A stretch of 64,000 nucleotides of DNA from Bifidobacterium saguinibicoloris (GCF_019331725.1 NZ_JAHBBF010000001.1:124001-188000); one strand, 5' to 3'; shown: positions 16,554 through 25,172, counted from the stretch's first letter. Made by a program: numbers and translations. Notes: a model not told the origin generated them from the sequence alone.

Positions 16554-18005
16554 GTGACGCAACGAGAGACAAGTGGACGGGCGACGGCACGGACAACGTC
16601 GCGGACGGCACCAGCGGACAAACGGCCGACGGACAAGTCCGGCCTCGGCACGAGGCCGATCGGACGGTTGGCGGTGTCGCTGGCGGTCCCGGCGGTGGTG
16701 GCGCAGGCGTGCAACGCGCTGTACACGATCGTCGACCGGCTGTTTCTCGCGCACATCCCCGGCGTGGGCGATCTCGCGATGACCGGCGTGGGCGTATGCT
16801 TCCCGATCACGCTGGCCGTGTCCGCGTTCGCGATGCTCATCGGCATGGGCGGAGGCCCGCTCGCCTCGATCGAGCTGGGACGCGGCGACCGGGACAGGGC
16901 GGAACGCTATCTCGGCACGTCGGTGGCTGCGATCGTCGCGATAGCGATTGTGCTGTCGGCGCTGCTCCAGCTGTGCAAGACGCCGATTCTCGTGCTGTTC
17001 GGTGCGAGCGATGCGACGCTGCCGTATGCGGTCGACTTCCTCACCGTCTATTTGTGCGGCACGCTGTTCGTGCAGCTGGCGTTGGGGCTCAACACGTTCA
17101 TCACCGCGCAGGGGCGGGCGCTCGTGGCGATGGGTTCGGTGCTTATCGGCGCGTTGAGTTCGTTGGCGCTCGACCCGCTGTTCATCTTCGCGCTCGGCAT
17201 GGGCGTGCGCGGCGCCGCGTTGGCGAACGTGATCGCGCAGGGCTTGTCCGCCGCGTGGGTGGTCCGTTTCCTCGCCTCGCAGGACAGCGCGATACGGCTG
17301 CGCATGCGCGACGTCCGTCTCACGCGTCTGCTCGGCCCGGTGCTGTTCCTCGGCGTCTCGCCGTTCATCATGCAGATCACCGAATCGGTGATCCAGGTGG
17401 TGTTCAACGCCTCGCTGCAACGTTATGGCGGCGACGTCTATGTGGGCGCGATGACGATCATGACGAGCCTCATGCAGCTGATCTTCGTGTTCTCGCAAGG
17501 CATTTCGCAGGGCGTGCAGCCAATCATCGGCTACAACTACGGCGCGGGGCTGTACGACCGCGTGCGGCGTGCGTATTCGGGCACGATGGTCGTGCAGGTC
17601 GCCATCAACTGCACGATGACGACGCTGCTCGCGCTCTTCCCCGGATTCGTCGCCTCCCTGTTCACGTCGGATGCGGCGATCATCGACGTGGTGTCGCGTA
17701 CGCTGCCGTACTTCGTGTGCGGCATGGGCATCTTCGGCGTCCAGAACGTCGTCCAATGCGCGTTCGTGGGCATGGGGCAGGCGAAACCGTCACTGTTCCT
17801 CGCGGTCTTCCGCAAGCTCATCCTGCTGGTGCCGTTGGCATTGCTGCTTCCCCGGCTCGGGCTCGGCACGACGGGCGTGTTCGTCGCGGAGCCGGTTTCG
17901 GACATGACGTCGGCGATTGTGGCCGGACTCCTGTTCGCATGGGTTGCGCGAAGGCTGCTGCCGCCGAGGGAAACGGCCCGGGCGGACGTCAACGCCACGC
18001 TTTGA
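16554..18005 (+). CDS. MATE family multidrug efflux transporter
   Basis: A 483-residue twelve-helix MATE transporter, which exports cationic drugs by sodium or proton antiport. Typical segments are RLAVSLAVPAVVAQACNALY in the first helix, the N-half motif around PLASIELGRGD, and the C-half motif QGVQPIIGYNYGAGLYDRVR. The coding frame has no good ATG. GTG 16554, just after TACAAT, gives a natural N-terminus of about 35 polar residues before helix 1. Another long frame over the same DNA (starting ATG 16544 region) is Arg-rich and spurious. Its last 17 bases overlap the convergent DUF1287 gene. Confidence 0.88.
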   Translation: MTQRETSGRATARTTSRTAPADKRPTDKSGLGTRPIGRLAVSLAVPAVVAQACNALYTIVDRLFLAHIPGVGDLAMTGVGVCFPITLAVSAFAMLIGMGGGPLASIELGRGDRDRAERYLGTSVAAIVAIAIVLSALLQLCKTPILVLFGASDATLPYAVDFLTVYLCGTLFVQLALGLNTFITAQGRALVAMGSVLIGALSSLALDPLFIFALGMGVRGAALANVIAQGLSAAWVVRFLASQDSAIRLRMRDVRLTRLLGPVLFLGVSPFIMQITESVIQVVFNASLQRYGGDVYVGAMTIMTSLMQLIFVFSQGISQGVQPIIGYNYGAGLYDRVRRAYSGTMVVQVAINCTMTTLLALFPGFVASLFTSDAAIIDVVSRTLPYFVCGMGIFGVQNVVQCAFVGMGQAKPSLFLAVFRKLILLVPLALLLPRLGLGTTGVFVAEPVSDMTSAIVAGLLFAWVARRLLPPRETARADVNATL

Positions 18006-18801
18006 GGACGGACGCCGGCACCTTGGAGGCGTCGAAGCGGTAATGGCCGGTAACGGTCATGTGCTTGCGGAACGTAAGGTAGTCGTTCTCACGCTGCTTC
18101 TGCCCCATGTTGTGCAGGATGTAGGCGACGCCGTCCTTGTCACGTTTATCGGAGACGACGCCGATGTGTTTGACGTGTTGAAAGACGACGATGTCACCGC
18201 CCTGCCACGCCTCGCGGTCGGACGGGTCGAGGGTAAGCGACTGTCCGTATTTGGCGAAGAACACGTCGAGCACGCCGGTGCGGCGGAAGTCGATGTTCGG
18301 GTCCGGTTTGGGCGCGACGGCCCGGTAGCTTGCGGAATCGGCGGCGATGTCCGCGTCGACCATCGCTTTGAGGTCGTAGCCGGCGGCGCGAAAGGCGCGC
18401 CAGACGAGGTCGGTGCATGCGCCACGGTCGGACGGCGGGTAGCCGCCCTGATAGTAGCCGTCGTCGTAGGCGGGACGGGCCTCGGCGTCGGCACGCGCGC
18501 CCGCGACGATGTCGGCGTAGTCGTCCGTGCCGTTGCCGTTGAAGTCGACGGGGCTCACGGCCTTCGGATACTCCTTCGAGGCTTCGGACCGCGGCATCAC
18601 CGTGCCATCCGATGAATCGCCGCCTTTCGTGGCGGTCGAGGCGACGGACCTGCCCATCGCCTCCCACGGCAACCCGGACAGTCGCCGAATGGAGAACACG
18701 CCGCCGGCGACGAGCGCGACGGCCAACACAACCGCCAGCACCGCGCAGACCGTACGTCTCGCACCTTGCCGCATCGAATTGTTCCCTTCAAGACGAGCCA
18801 T
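17989..18801 (-). CDS. DUF1287 cell-envelope protein (NlpC/P60-like fold)
   Basis: A 270-residue protein with an N-terminal membrane anchor (VCAVLAVVLAVALVAGGVF) and a long C-terminal DUF1287 domain. The domain shows YYQGGYPPSDRGACTDLVWRAF, where the Cys is the probable nucleophile, then VKHIGVVSDKRD with the probable catalytic His, and ILHNMGQ. This fold is related to papain-like peptidoglycan amidases, so an extracellular role in cell-wall turnover is likely. The ORF could extend to 18870, but MARLEGNN at 18801 gives a compact anchor. It overlaps the MATE gene tail and is 7 bp from the flavoprotein gene upstream, suggesting co-transcription. Confidence 0.85.
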   Translation of the reverse strand: MARLEGNNSMRQGARRTVCAVLAVVLAVALVAGGVFSIRRLSGLPWEAMGRSVASTATKGGDSSDGTVMPRSEASKEYPKAVSPVDFNGNGTDDYADIVAGARADAEARPAYDDGYYQGGYPPSDRGACTDLVWRAFRAAGYDLKAMVDADIAADSASYRAVAPKPDPNIDFRRTGVLDVFFAKYGQSLTLDPSDREAWQGGDIVVFQHVKHIGVVSDKRDKDGVAYILHNMGQKQRENDYLTFRKHMTVTGHYRFDASKVPASVLKAWR

Positions 18802-18808
18802 ATCGCAT

Positions 18809-19474
18809 TCAGACCGTATCAGCCGCGGCGGAGACGGGAGCGGTGGCGTCATGTCCGCCATGCGGTCCATGCGCCGAGGCCGGTTTGGGCCTCGACTTGG
18901 CGGTGGGATGGTCCGAGTCGATCCTCCACACCGTGACGCTCCGCACTTGCGCGTCGGTGAACGTCACGTGCGGCATATGCGCCTGATGCGCCATCAGCAG
19001 CTGCAGTCCATGACGGCGTTCATCGAGGTCGTCGACGATGGAGGCGACGCCGCTGCCGACGATGGATTTGAACGATTCACCCCAGGCGCACGCCGTGCGT
19101 CCCGAGACGACCTCACAGTCCGTGTGCATCGAGAACGCGACCGGCAGCCGGTTGTCGGCGGCGCGTATCGCGTCGAGCTTGCGGCCGCGGGAGGCCGAGT
19201 GCATCCACAAGGTGAGCCGGCCGCTCCCCCGGTCGTATTCGTAGCCGAAGTTGAGCGGCACCACCGTCAGTCCTTCCGCATCCGCATATGCGACGTCGAC
19301 GATATCGCAGCCGGCGATGATCGCCGCGATTGCGTCGGGATCGGTGACTTCGCGGTCCGCGCGTCGCATCATGCGGCGTCCGCCCGCCACCGTGCACTCG
19401 TCGTCACGGCGTCGCGGACGCCGTTCCCGGCCCTGCTCCGGCCCATGCGTCTCATGGGCGTATTCCACGCTCAT
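18809..19474 (-). CDS. Pyridoxamine 5'-phosphate oxidase-like flavoprotein (NimA-like)
   Basis: A 221-residue member of the split-barrel FMN-binding superfamily, nearest to the nitroimidazole-resistance (Nim) / flavin-nucleotide-binding group. It shows MRRADREVTDPDAIAAIIAG, TVVPLNFGYEY, LWMHSASRGRKLDAIRA, VAFSMHTDCEVV and the central CAWGESFKSIVGSGVASIVDD, all in family order. The first 30 and last 25 residues are low-complexity extensions. Members bind FMN and may reduce nitro-aromatics, though most have no tested role. It is upstream of, and very close to, the DUF1287 gene on the same strand. Confidence 0.82.
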   Translation of the reverse strand: MSVEYAHETHGPEQGRERRPRRRDDECTVAGGRRMMRRADREVTDPDAIAAIIAGCDIVDVAYADAEGLTVVPLNFGYEYDRGSGRLTLWMHSASRGRKLDAIRAADNRLPVAFSMHTDCEVVSGRTACAWGESFKSIVGSGVASIVDDLDERRHGLQLLMAHQAHMPHVTFTDAQVRSVTVWRIDSDHPTAKSRPKPASAHGPHGGHDATAPVSAAADTV

Positions 19475-19548
19475 CCTCGGCCCCTTTCACGGCTTTCCGC
19501 TGTGAGCCCCATGATACAAGGTACGGCGGTTCCGGACGGTCGCATCCA

Positions 19549-19938
19549 TCACCGGGAACGACGGGAGATCCCCGCGACAATCACGGTGGTCGCGACGATG
19601 ATGACCGTGGCCACGGCAAAGCTGCCGAACATGGCGGACTCATAGGCGCGGGAGGCCGCCTGACGCAGCATGTCGCCGGACGCCTTCCCGAGATGGACGG
19701 CCTGTTGAAAATCCAGCGTCACCGAGCCGGCGGAGACGCGTTCCCCAAGCCCCGTGACCCGCGCGGCGTCACGGAACCGTGAAACGTACAGTCCGCTCTG
19801 CACACTGCCGAAGATGCCCACGCCGATGATGGAACCGAACTGGCGGAACACGGTCAGCAGACCCGATCCCGCGCCGGACCGGCCGGCCGGCACCCGACCC
19901 ATGGCCCAGGTGAGCATCGCCGGAGTCAGAGCCCAGAT
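19549..19938 (-). pseudogene. C-terminal remnant of a DHA2-type MFS drug exporter
   Basis: About 130 codons match the end of 14-helix MFS exporters: VPAGRSGAGSGLLTVFRQFG and IIGVGIFGSV are the conserved segment before the last helices, followed by a final hydrophobic helix and a short basic tail with a normal stop. The first two thirds of the gene are absent. Upstream of about 19938 the frame leaves the family and overlaps an FtsX fragment on the other strand. The gene was evidently cut by a deletion or rearrangement. Confidence 0.75.
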
Positions 19939-19945
19939 CGGCGGT

Positions 19946-20089
19946 ATGACCGACCGATTCACCGCACAACTGCCGTGGGGGCAGATCGGCGTTCTCATCC
20001 CCATCATCCTCGTCGCGGGGATCCTCGCCTCGGTCATACCTGCACGCAGCGCCACCCGCATCCAGCCGGTGCGGGGATTGACCAGCTGA
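19946..20089 (+). pseudogene. C-terminal remnant of an FtsX-type ABC permease
   Basis: The last 47 codons of a plus-strand frame read LPWGQIGVLIPIILVAGILA and then SVIPARSATRIQPVRGL before TGA. This is the typical last helix and tail of FtsX/MacB permeases (consensus near PARRAxRxxPxxAL). Upstream, coding similarity ends at about 19946, next to the MFS remnant on the other strand. It may be the missing end of the relic at 5283-5406. Confidence 0.7.
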
Positions 20090-20100
20090 ACGGCGGCTTT

Positions 20101-20164
20101 ATCCGGACGACATGGTGTTCATATAACGTATCGGAAAGCAATATCAACATCATGTCGTCTGGAT
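20101..20164. repeat. 19-bp inverted repeat with 26-bp spacer
   Basis: The arms at 20101-20119 and 20146-20164 pair at 17 of 19 positions (ATCCGGACGACATGGTGTT against AACATCATGTCGTCTGGAT). It begins 11 bp after the stop of the FtsX remnant. It could be the terminator of the lost operon, a large operator, or ends of a tiny mobile element. Confidence 0.55.
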
Positions 20165-20330
20165 AACGTCGACCGCCATGCTCCGTCGCACACCACCGCA
20201 TCGTTCCCGGGGATGACCCGGTTCCTCTCCTCCCCGCATATCCCGGAGAATCTCGATCCGATGGACGATGACCACTCACGGCGGATGCCCCTATCGTGGA
20301 TGGCGTTCCGAAGGAGAAGGAGAGGGAATC

Positions 20331-21350
20331 ATGGGGTTTCTGGCGAATTTCTCGGCGCCGTTCCTGCTGGCGGTCGCCATGTGGCCGATCGCGTCGTTCA
20401 TGCTCACGGTGCCGGTGCTGGCGATGCTCTACCACCGCGACAACCGCATCGGCTTCACCGCAGCGCTGTCCGCGTACGGCACGGTGCTGTACGCGCTGGG
20501 TCTGCTGTGCTTCACGCTGTATCCGATGCCGTCCGATCCGGCCGCATACTGCGCGACCCACCATCTGGCCCCGCAGTTGAACCCGTTCCAGTTCATCAGC
20601 GACATCCGTTCCGACGGTCTGACCGCGATCATGCAGATCGCGATGAACGTGGTGTTCTTCCTGCCGCTCGGATTCATCGCCAGGCGCGTGTTCCGGTGGC
20701 CGTTCGCCGCATCGCTCCTCGCAGGATTCCTCGCCTCGCTCATGGTGGAGACGCTGCAGCTGACCGGAGTGCTCGGCCTGTTCCCCTGCTCGTATCGCCT
20801 GTTCGACGTAGACGACCTCGTCTGGAACACGGCCGGGGCGGTCGCCGGCTACGGCTGCGCGATGCTGCTCGACCGCGTCCTGCCGGTGCGCGAGGCGGAC
20901 ACCACGACCGTCACGGATCCGGGATTCGTGCGCCGGCTCGTCGCGTTCATCATCGATTTCGGCCTCGCCACCGTGTGCGCGCTGCCGCTGACCATCGCGG
21001 GCGACGCGCTGTGCTCGTTCGTCTCGGGCCGCGGACTCGGCGTGATAACGAACACGGACGGCAGCGATCCGCTCGACATGTCCTCCATCATGATGCTGCT
21101 CGCACTCGCGGTCTTCGAAGTCGTCATCCCGTGGATGAGACAGGGCCGCACGCTCGGCGGCGGCTATACGCACATGACCTGTGAGTCGCGCCCGCGTGAA
21201 GGCGTACGCCGCATTGCGTTCTACGCCGCCCGGTTCGCCGTGATCTGCTGCGTCAGGTTCCCGGACTACATCCCGCATGCGGGTCTGGTCCTGTTCGCGA
21301 CGCTCGTCTTCTGGCTGATCAGGAAGCGGATGCCCTACGATCTCATCTGA
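20331..21350 (+). CDS. VanZ-RDD fusion membrane protein
   Basis: A 339-residue membrane protein with two domains. Residues 1-185 form a VanZ-like domain with NPFQFISDIR, MNVVFFLPLGFIARR, SLMVETLQLTGVLGLFPCSY and RLFDVDDLVWNTAGAVAGY, the conserved core of VanZ, a protein linked to low-level teicoplanin resistance. Residues 200-339 form an RDD domain with FVRRLVAFIIDFGLATV (the Arg and Asp of its name) and RQGRTLGGGYTHM. Start ATG 20331 follows AAGGAGAAGGAGAGGG. Role unknown, probably in the cell envelope. It is monocistronic. Confidence 0.88.
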   Translation: MGFLANFSAPFLLAVAMWPIASFMLTVPVLAMLYHRDNRIGFTAALSAYGTVLYALGLLCFTLYPMPSDPAAYCATHHLAPQLNPFQFISDIRSDGLTAIMQIAMNVVFFLPLGFIARRVFRWPFAASLLAGFLASLMVETLQLTGVLGLFPCSYRLFDVDDLVWNTAGAVAGYGCAMLLDRVLPVREADTTTVTDPGFVRRLVAFIIDFGLATVCALPLTIAGDALCSFVSGRGLGVITNTDGSDPLDMSSIMMLLALAVFEVVIPWMRQGRTLGGGYTHMTCESRPREGVRRIAFYAARFAVICCVRFPDYIPHAGLVLFATLVFWLIRKRMPYDLI

Positions 21351-21543
21351 CGGTCGGCTCCAGCTCTTCCACCTGATCGGAACGCATCCCACATGGAAAC
21401 CGCGACCCATCCCACACCGGAGAATCCCGCCATACGCAAGTCGCGCCCCACAAGCTTATAGTGGATTGCGTCACGCTGGCTGGCAACAGACATCGGGCGA
21501 CAGCGGAAACGACGCGGACGAAACAGTAGAAGGACTGATCATC

Positions 21544-23142
21544 ATGGCAGATGAGAACAACCAAGGAAACGGGACGACCAAGCCGGGCGCGACGGGAACG
21601 GCGACGGCAAGCCAGACGAAACCGGACGCGGCGAAACTGCCCGAACCGTATGAGAAGGCCACGCGCCACACCATCGACGTCGACGGACGCACGCTTCACT
21701 ACTCCGCCACCGTCGGCACCATCCTCATCGACACCCCCAAGGTGAAGCCGGCCGCGAGCATCTTCTTCACCGCGTTCGCACTGCTGGATGACGACGGCAA
21801 GACGGATACGACCCGCCCGGTCACCTACGTCTTCAACGGCGGCCCCGGCTCGTCCACCACGTTCCTGCTCATGGGGTCCATCGCACCGAAACGGATCGAC
21901 GTGCCGGACGCCGCGCCCGTGCCCGCCGCTCCATACCGTCTTGAAGACAACCCGTACACGCTGCTGCCGATCTCCGACCTGGTGTTCATCGACGCTCCCG
22001 GCGCCGGTTTCTCCGAGATCGCCGACAAGGCGAAGCCGGAACTGTGGTCGGTGGACGGCGACGTCGCCGGATTCAGCGCGTTCATCCGCGCCTACTCGAG
22101 CAAGTACCACCGTTGGAACTCCCCCAAGTACGTGCTCGGCGAATCGTACGGCACCACGCGCGGGGCGACCCTCGCCTACCGTCTCCAGCAGGATGGCGTC
22201 GCGCTGAACGGGCTCACGCTCATCTCGAACATCCTCGACTACGCGTACACGCTCGACACATCCGACCAGTTCTACGTCGGCTACTTCCCGACCTACGCGT
22301 CCGTCGCCCAATACCATGGCCGCGCCGGCAAGGGAGTGGAGCCCGCCGAACATCTCAAGGCCGCGCGCGCATTCGCGAACGGACCGCTCCGCCTCGCGCT
22401 GGCCGCCGGAGCCTCGCTGGATGACGACGTCAAACACCGCGTGGCGGAACGCTACGCCGAACTGACCGGACTGGACGCGAAATACGTCTACGACTCCGAC
22501 CTGCGCGTCGTGGACATGCGGTTCCGCAAGGAGCTGCTGCGCGACGAGGAGAGGATCGTCGGCCGCTACGACGGTCGCGTCGCCGGATATGACCTCGACC
22601 GGATGAACGACGAGGAGACGTTCGTCGTCGACGACGCCTACCTCGACCCCGCGTACTCGAGCCTCGCCAACGCGTATCTGAGGGACGAGCTCGGCTGGGA
22701 CAGGGCTCCCGAACGCCGCGGGTTCGCCGACTTCGACTGGGACGCCACCGAAGCCGGCAAGGGCTGGACCTGGTGGCACAGGCAGCCGGAGATGACCAAG
22801 TCCTCCTGGGGTCGGAACATCCCGTTCCCGAACGTCGTACCTGACCTCGCCGCCGCAATCGCGCACCAGCCCACGCTGAAGGTGCTGATCGGCAACGGCG
22901 TGTACGACCTGTGCACCCCGTTCGGCCAGACCGAATACGACATCGACCATCTGGGCCTGCCGAAGCCGCTACGCGGCAACGTCGCGTTCACGTACTATCC
23001 GGCCGGGCATATGCTGTACTCGTCCGAACCGAGCCTCGCGAAATTCTCCGACGACCTGAAACGCTTCTACGCCGCGGATGTTCCCGGTCTTCGCGCGATC
23101 GACGAGCGTCCCGCCGTGCCCGCGCCGGACATCCGGCTGTAG
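21544..23142 (+). CDS. Serine carboxypeptidase (S10 family), cytoplasmic
   Basis: A 532-residue alpha/beta-hydrolase of peptidase family S10. The oxyanion region is FNGGPGSS (98-104) and the nucleophile is Ser201 in LGESYGTTRG. Asp455 (IGNGVYDLCTP) and His489 (PAGHMLY) complete the triad. There is no signal peptide. Instead the first 30 residues are a Thr/Gly/Gln-rich linker, so the enzyme should work in the cytoplasm, perhaps trimming imported peptides. The start at 21544 is the ATG following the AAGGACTGATC region. A TATAGT box at 21457-21462 may belong to its promoter. MscL follows 55 bp downstream and may be co-transcribed. Confidence 0.9.
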   Translation: MADENNQGNGTTKPGATGTATASQTKPDAAKLPEPYEKATRHTIDVDGRTLHYSATVGTILIDTPKVKPAASIFFTAFALLDDDGKTDTTRPVTYVFNGGPGSSTTFLLMGSIAPKRIDVPDAAPVPAAPYRLEDNPYTLLPISDLVFIDAPGAGFSEIADKAKPELWSVDGDVAGFSAFIRAYSSKYHRWNSPKYVLGESYGTTRGATLAYRLQQDGVALNGLTLISNILDYAYTLDTSDQFYVGYFPTYASVAQYHGRAGKGVEPAEHLKAARAFANGPLRLALAAGASLDDDVKHRVAERYAELTGLDAKYVYDSDLRVVDMRFRKELLRDEERIVGRYDGRVAGYDLDRMNDEETFVVDDAYLDPAYSSLANAYLRDELGWDRAPERRGFADFDWDATEAGKGWTWWHRQPEMTKSSWGRNIPFPNVVPDLAAAIAHQPTLKVLIGNGVYDLCTPFGQTEYDIDHLGLPKPLRGNVAFTYYPAGHMLYSSEPSLAKFSDDLKRFYAADVPGLRAIDERPAVPAPDIRL

Positions 23143-23197
23143 GAACGTCCGTCGGAAGCCTCACCACAGGAGCCGCATCACAGGAAAGGAAACGACA

Positions 23198-23671
23198 ATG
23201 CTCGATGGTTTCAAGAAATTCATCGCACGAGGCAACATGATCGACATGGCCGTCGGCGTGGTCATGGGCAGCGCGGTCACCTCCGTGGTGAACGCGATCG
23301 TGGACAGCCTTATCAACCCGCTCATCGCGATGGTGTTCGGCAAACCGGACATGAGCGGTCTGCTCGCGTTCACGTTCAACGGCGCGACGGTCTCGTTCGG
23401 CGCGGTGCTGGGGGCGCTGCTCAACTTCCTCGTCATCGCCGCGGCCGTGTACTTCTGCGTCCTCGTGCCGATCAACAAGTTCCGTGACATGACCGACGTG
23501 ATGCTCATCAAGGCGAAGCTCAAGCAGGAGGCGGACGAGAAGGCGAAGGAGCCCGAGGTCACGCCCGAGGAACGCACCGTCGAGCTGCTCACCGAGATCC
23601 GCGACCAGCTGGCCGCCGCGGACCGGGATTCCACTGCGCGGAAGGATACGACGGACAGCAGGGTCGATTGA
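23198..23671 (+). CDS. mscL: Large-conductance mechanosensitive channel
   Basis: A 157-residue MscL. The N-terminal MLDGFKKFIARGNMIDMAVG and VVMGSAVTSVVNAIV match the amphipathic helix and TM1 pore helix. The second helix is FLVIAAAVYFCVLVPINKF. The C-terminal cytoplasmic bundle is acidic and ends in a charged tail. The homopentamer opens under membrane tension as an osmotic safety valve. AGGAAAGGAA provides a strong ribosome binding site. It is convergent with the MFS gene downstream. Confidence 0.96.
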   Translation: MLDGFKKFIARGNMIDMAVGVVMGSAVTSVVNAIVDSLINPLIAMVFGKPDMSGLLAFTFNGATVSFGAVLGALLNFLVIAAAVYFCVLVPINKFRDMTDVMLIKAKLKQEADEKAKEPEVTPEERTVELLTEIRDQLAAADRDSTARKDTTDSRVD

Positions 23672-23747
23672 ACCGCCGGTTCCATCGACGATGACGACGC
23701 AACCGCATCGGCCATGACGAACGGATGACAGTGGATGGTGGTGCCCG

Positions 23748-25034
23748 CTACCCCTCGAGGTCCGCGGCGCGCAGGTTGCGGGTGATGGCGCGTTCGCGGG
23801 CGCCCTTCGTGGCATAGAGTCCCGCTGCGACGAACAGAAACATCGCCGTGCAGCAGATCCACAGCACACGACCGCCGAACCCGCTGATGACCCATCCGCC
23901 GACCAGCGGCGCCGCGCCGTTCGAGAGCGCCCAGACCAGGTTGTACAGACCCTGATAGGTGCCGCGGGCCTCAGCCGGCGCAAGGTTCGCGACGGTCGTC
24001 GCGGCGATCGGGAACGTGCCGAGCTCGCCGAGCGTCCACAGCACGGTGGCGACCGCGAATCCATGCCATGTGGTCGCGCCGATCTGGAACATGTAGCCGA
24101 ACGCCGTCATCAGCATGCCGAGCACGAGCACACGTGTGTTGCTCATCCGGTTGAACACGGCGATGGCGGGAATCTGCAGCAGACACAGCATGCCGCCGTT
24201 GATGGTGAGCAGCACCGAATACTGGTCCGTGCCCATGCCAAGCCCGGTCATCGCGATCGGCAGTCCGCTGGTCATCTGGAAGTACGCAATCGTGTAGCCG
24301 AACATGAGCACCACCATCGACAGGAACGGCCAGTCGGTGAGCGCGCGACGGTAGTTCGCCAGCATCGACACGTTCCGCCGCCCCACGGCATCGGCGGGGC
24401 GCGTCTTCACGACGGCTCCACCGACGGTTCGCGCCGCATGCACGCGAGCCTCGTGGAAGAAGAACGCGAGCAATCCGGTGGCGACCACGAGGATGAGCGC
24501 CTCCGCATAGAACATGAGCGTGTACGAGATCTTGACGAGCTGGTTCGCGATAATCGGCCCGATGGCGAACCCGAAGTTCACCGCCCACGTCTGCAGCGTA
24601 TAAGCGCGCTTCTGGTCGCGCATCGGCACCACGTCGGCGATGTACGCGGCGATGGCCGGCGTGGGGATGGACGAGATGGCGCCGTAGACAAGCAGCATCG
24701 CGCCCATGACCATGGGATCGTCGATGAAAGAGAGCAGCACGAGCATCGCCGCGGCACCGAGCTCGCCGGCTATGATCATGGCCGGCCTGCCGAACCTGTC
24801 GGACAGGGAGCCGCCGAACAGGCAGCCGAAGATGCCGCCGAACCCGTACATGGAGACGATGGTGCCGGCAAGCCCCGCATCCACATGCAGATCCTTGACA
24901 AGATACATGGACATGAACGAGATGACGAACCGGCCCATCCACAGGATAAGCAGGGCGAGCCACAGGCCCCAGAACAGCAACGGCAGACCGAAGACGACGC
25001 GACGGCCCATCCCCTCATTCGTCTTTTCACACAT
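23748..25034 (-). CDS. MFS transporter
   Basis: A 428-residue twelve-helix major facilitator. Motif A appears as GGSLSDRFGRP after helix 2. Other segments such as YGAISSIPTPAIAAYIADVV, QTWAVNFGFAIGP and PAEARGTYQGLYNLVWALSNGAAP resemble YdgR/MdtH-like drug or sugar-phosphate exporters. A longer upstream frame reaching 25787 is antisense to the nicotinamidase gene and not real. The ATG at 25034 follows a modest AGGATGG. It is divergent from the nicotinamidase gene. Substrate unknown. Confidence 0.88.
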   Translation of the reverse strand: MCEKTNEGMGRRVVFGLPLLFWGLWLALLILWMGRFVISFMSMYLVKDLHVDAGLAGTIVSMYGFGGIFGCLFGGSLSDRFGRPAMIIAGELGAAAMLVLLSFIDDPMVMGAMLLVYGAISSIPTPAIAAYIADVVPMRDQKRAYTLQTWAVNFGFAIGPIIANQLVKISYTLMFYAEALILVVATGLLAFFFHEARVHAARTVGGAVVKTRPADAVGRRNVSMLANYRRALTDWPFLSMVVLMFGYTIAYFQMTSGLPIAMTGLGMGTDQYSVLLTINGGMLCLLQIPAIAVFNRMSNTRVLVLGMLMTAFGYMFQIGATTWHGFAVATVLWTLGELGTFPIAATTVANLAPAEARGTYQGLYNLVWALSNGAAPLVGGWVISGFGGRVLWICCTAMFLFVAAGLYATKGARERAITRNLRAADLEG

Positions 25035-25172
25035 GGGGCACCATCCTATGGGCACGCTCGTACACGGCCCGCATGGACCGCCATGCGTATCCACCCGTTG
25101 CCGGAACCGGCGTCCGAACGTTAGAGTGAGCCTCGGACAGCGGACCACCGAAAGACAAAACAAGGAGACACC

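Noticed and set aside
16487-18043. Alternative plus-strand frame over the MATE gene, beginning with an ATG next to the -10 box
   Set aside because: Its product is an Arg/Ala/Gly-rich string with no helices, whereas the GTG-started frame gives a complete MATE transporter.
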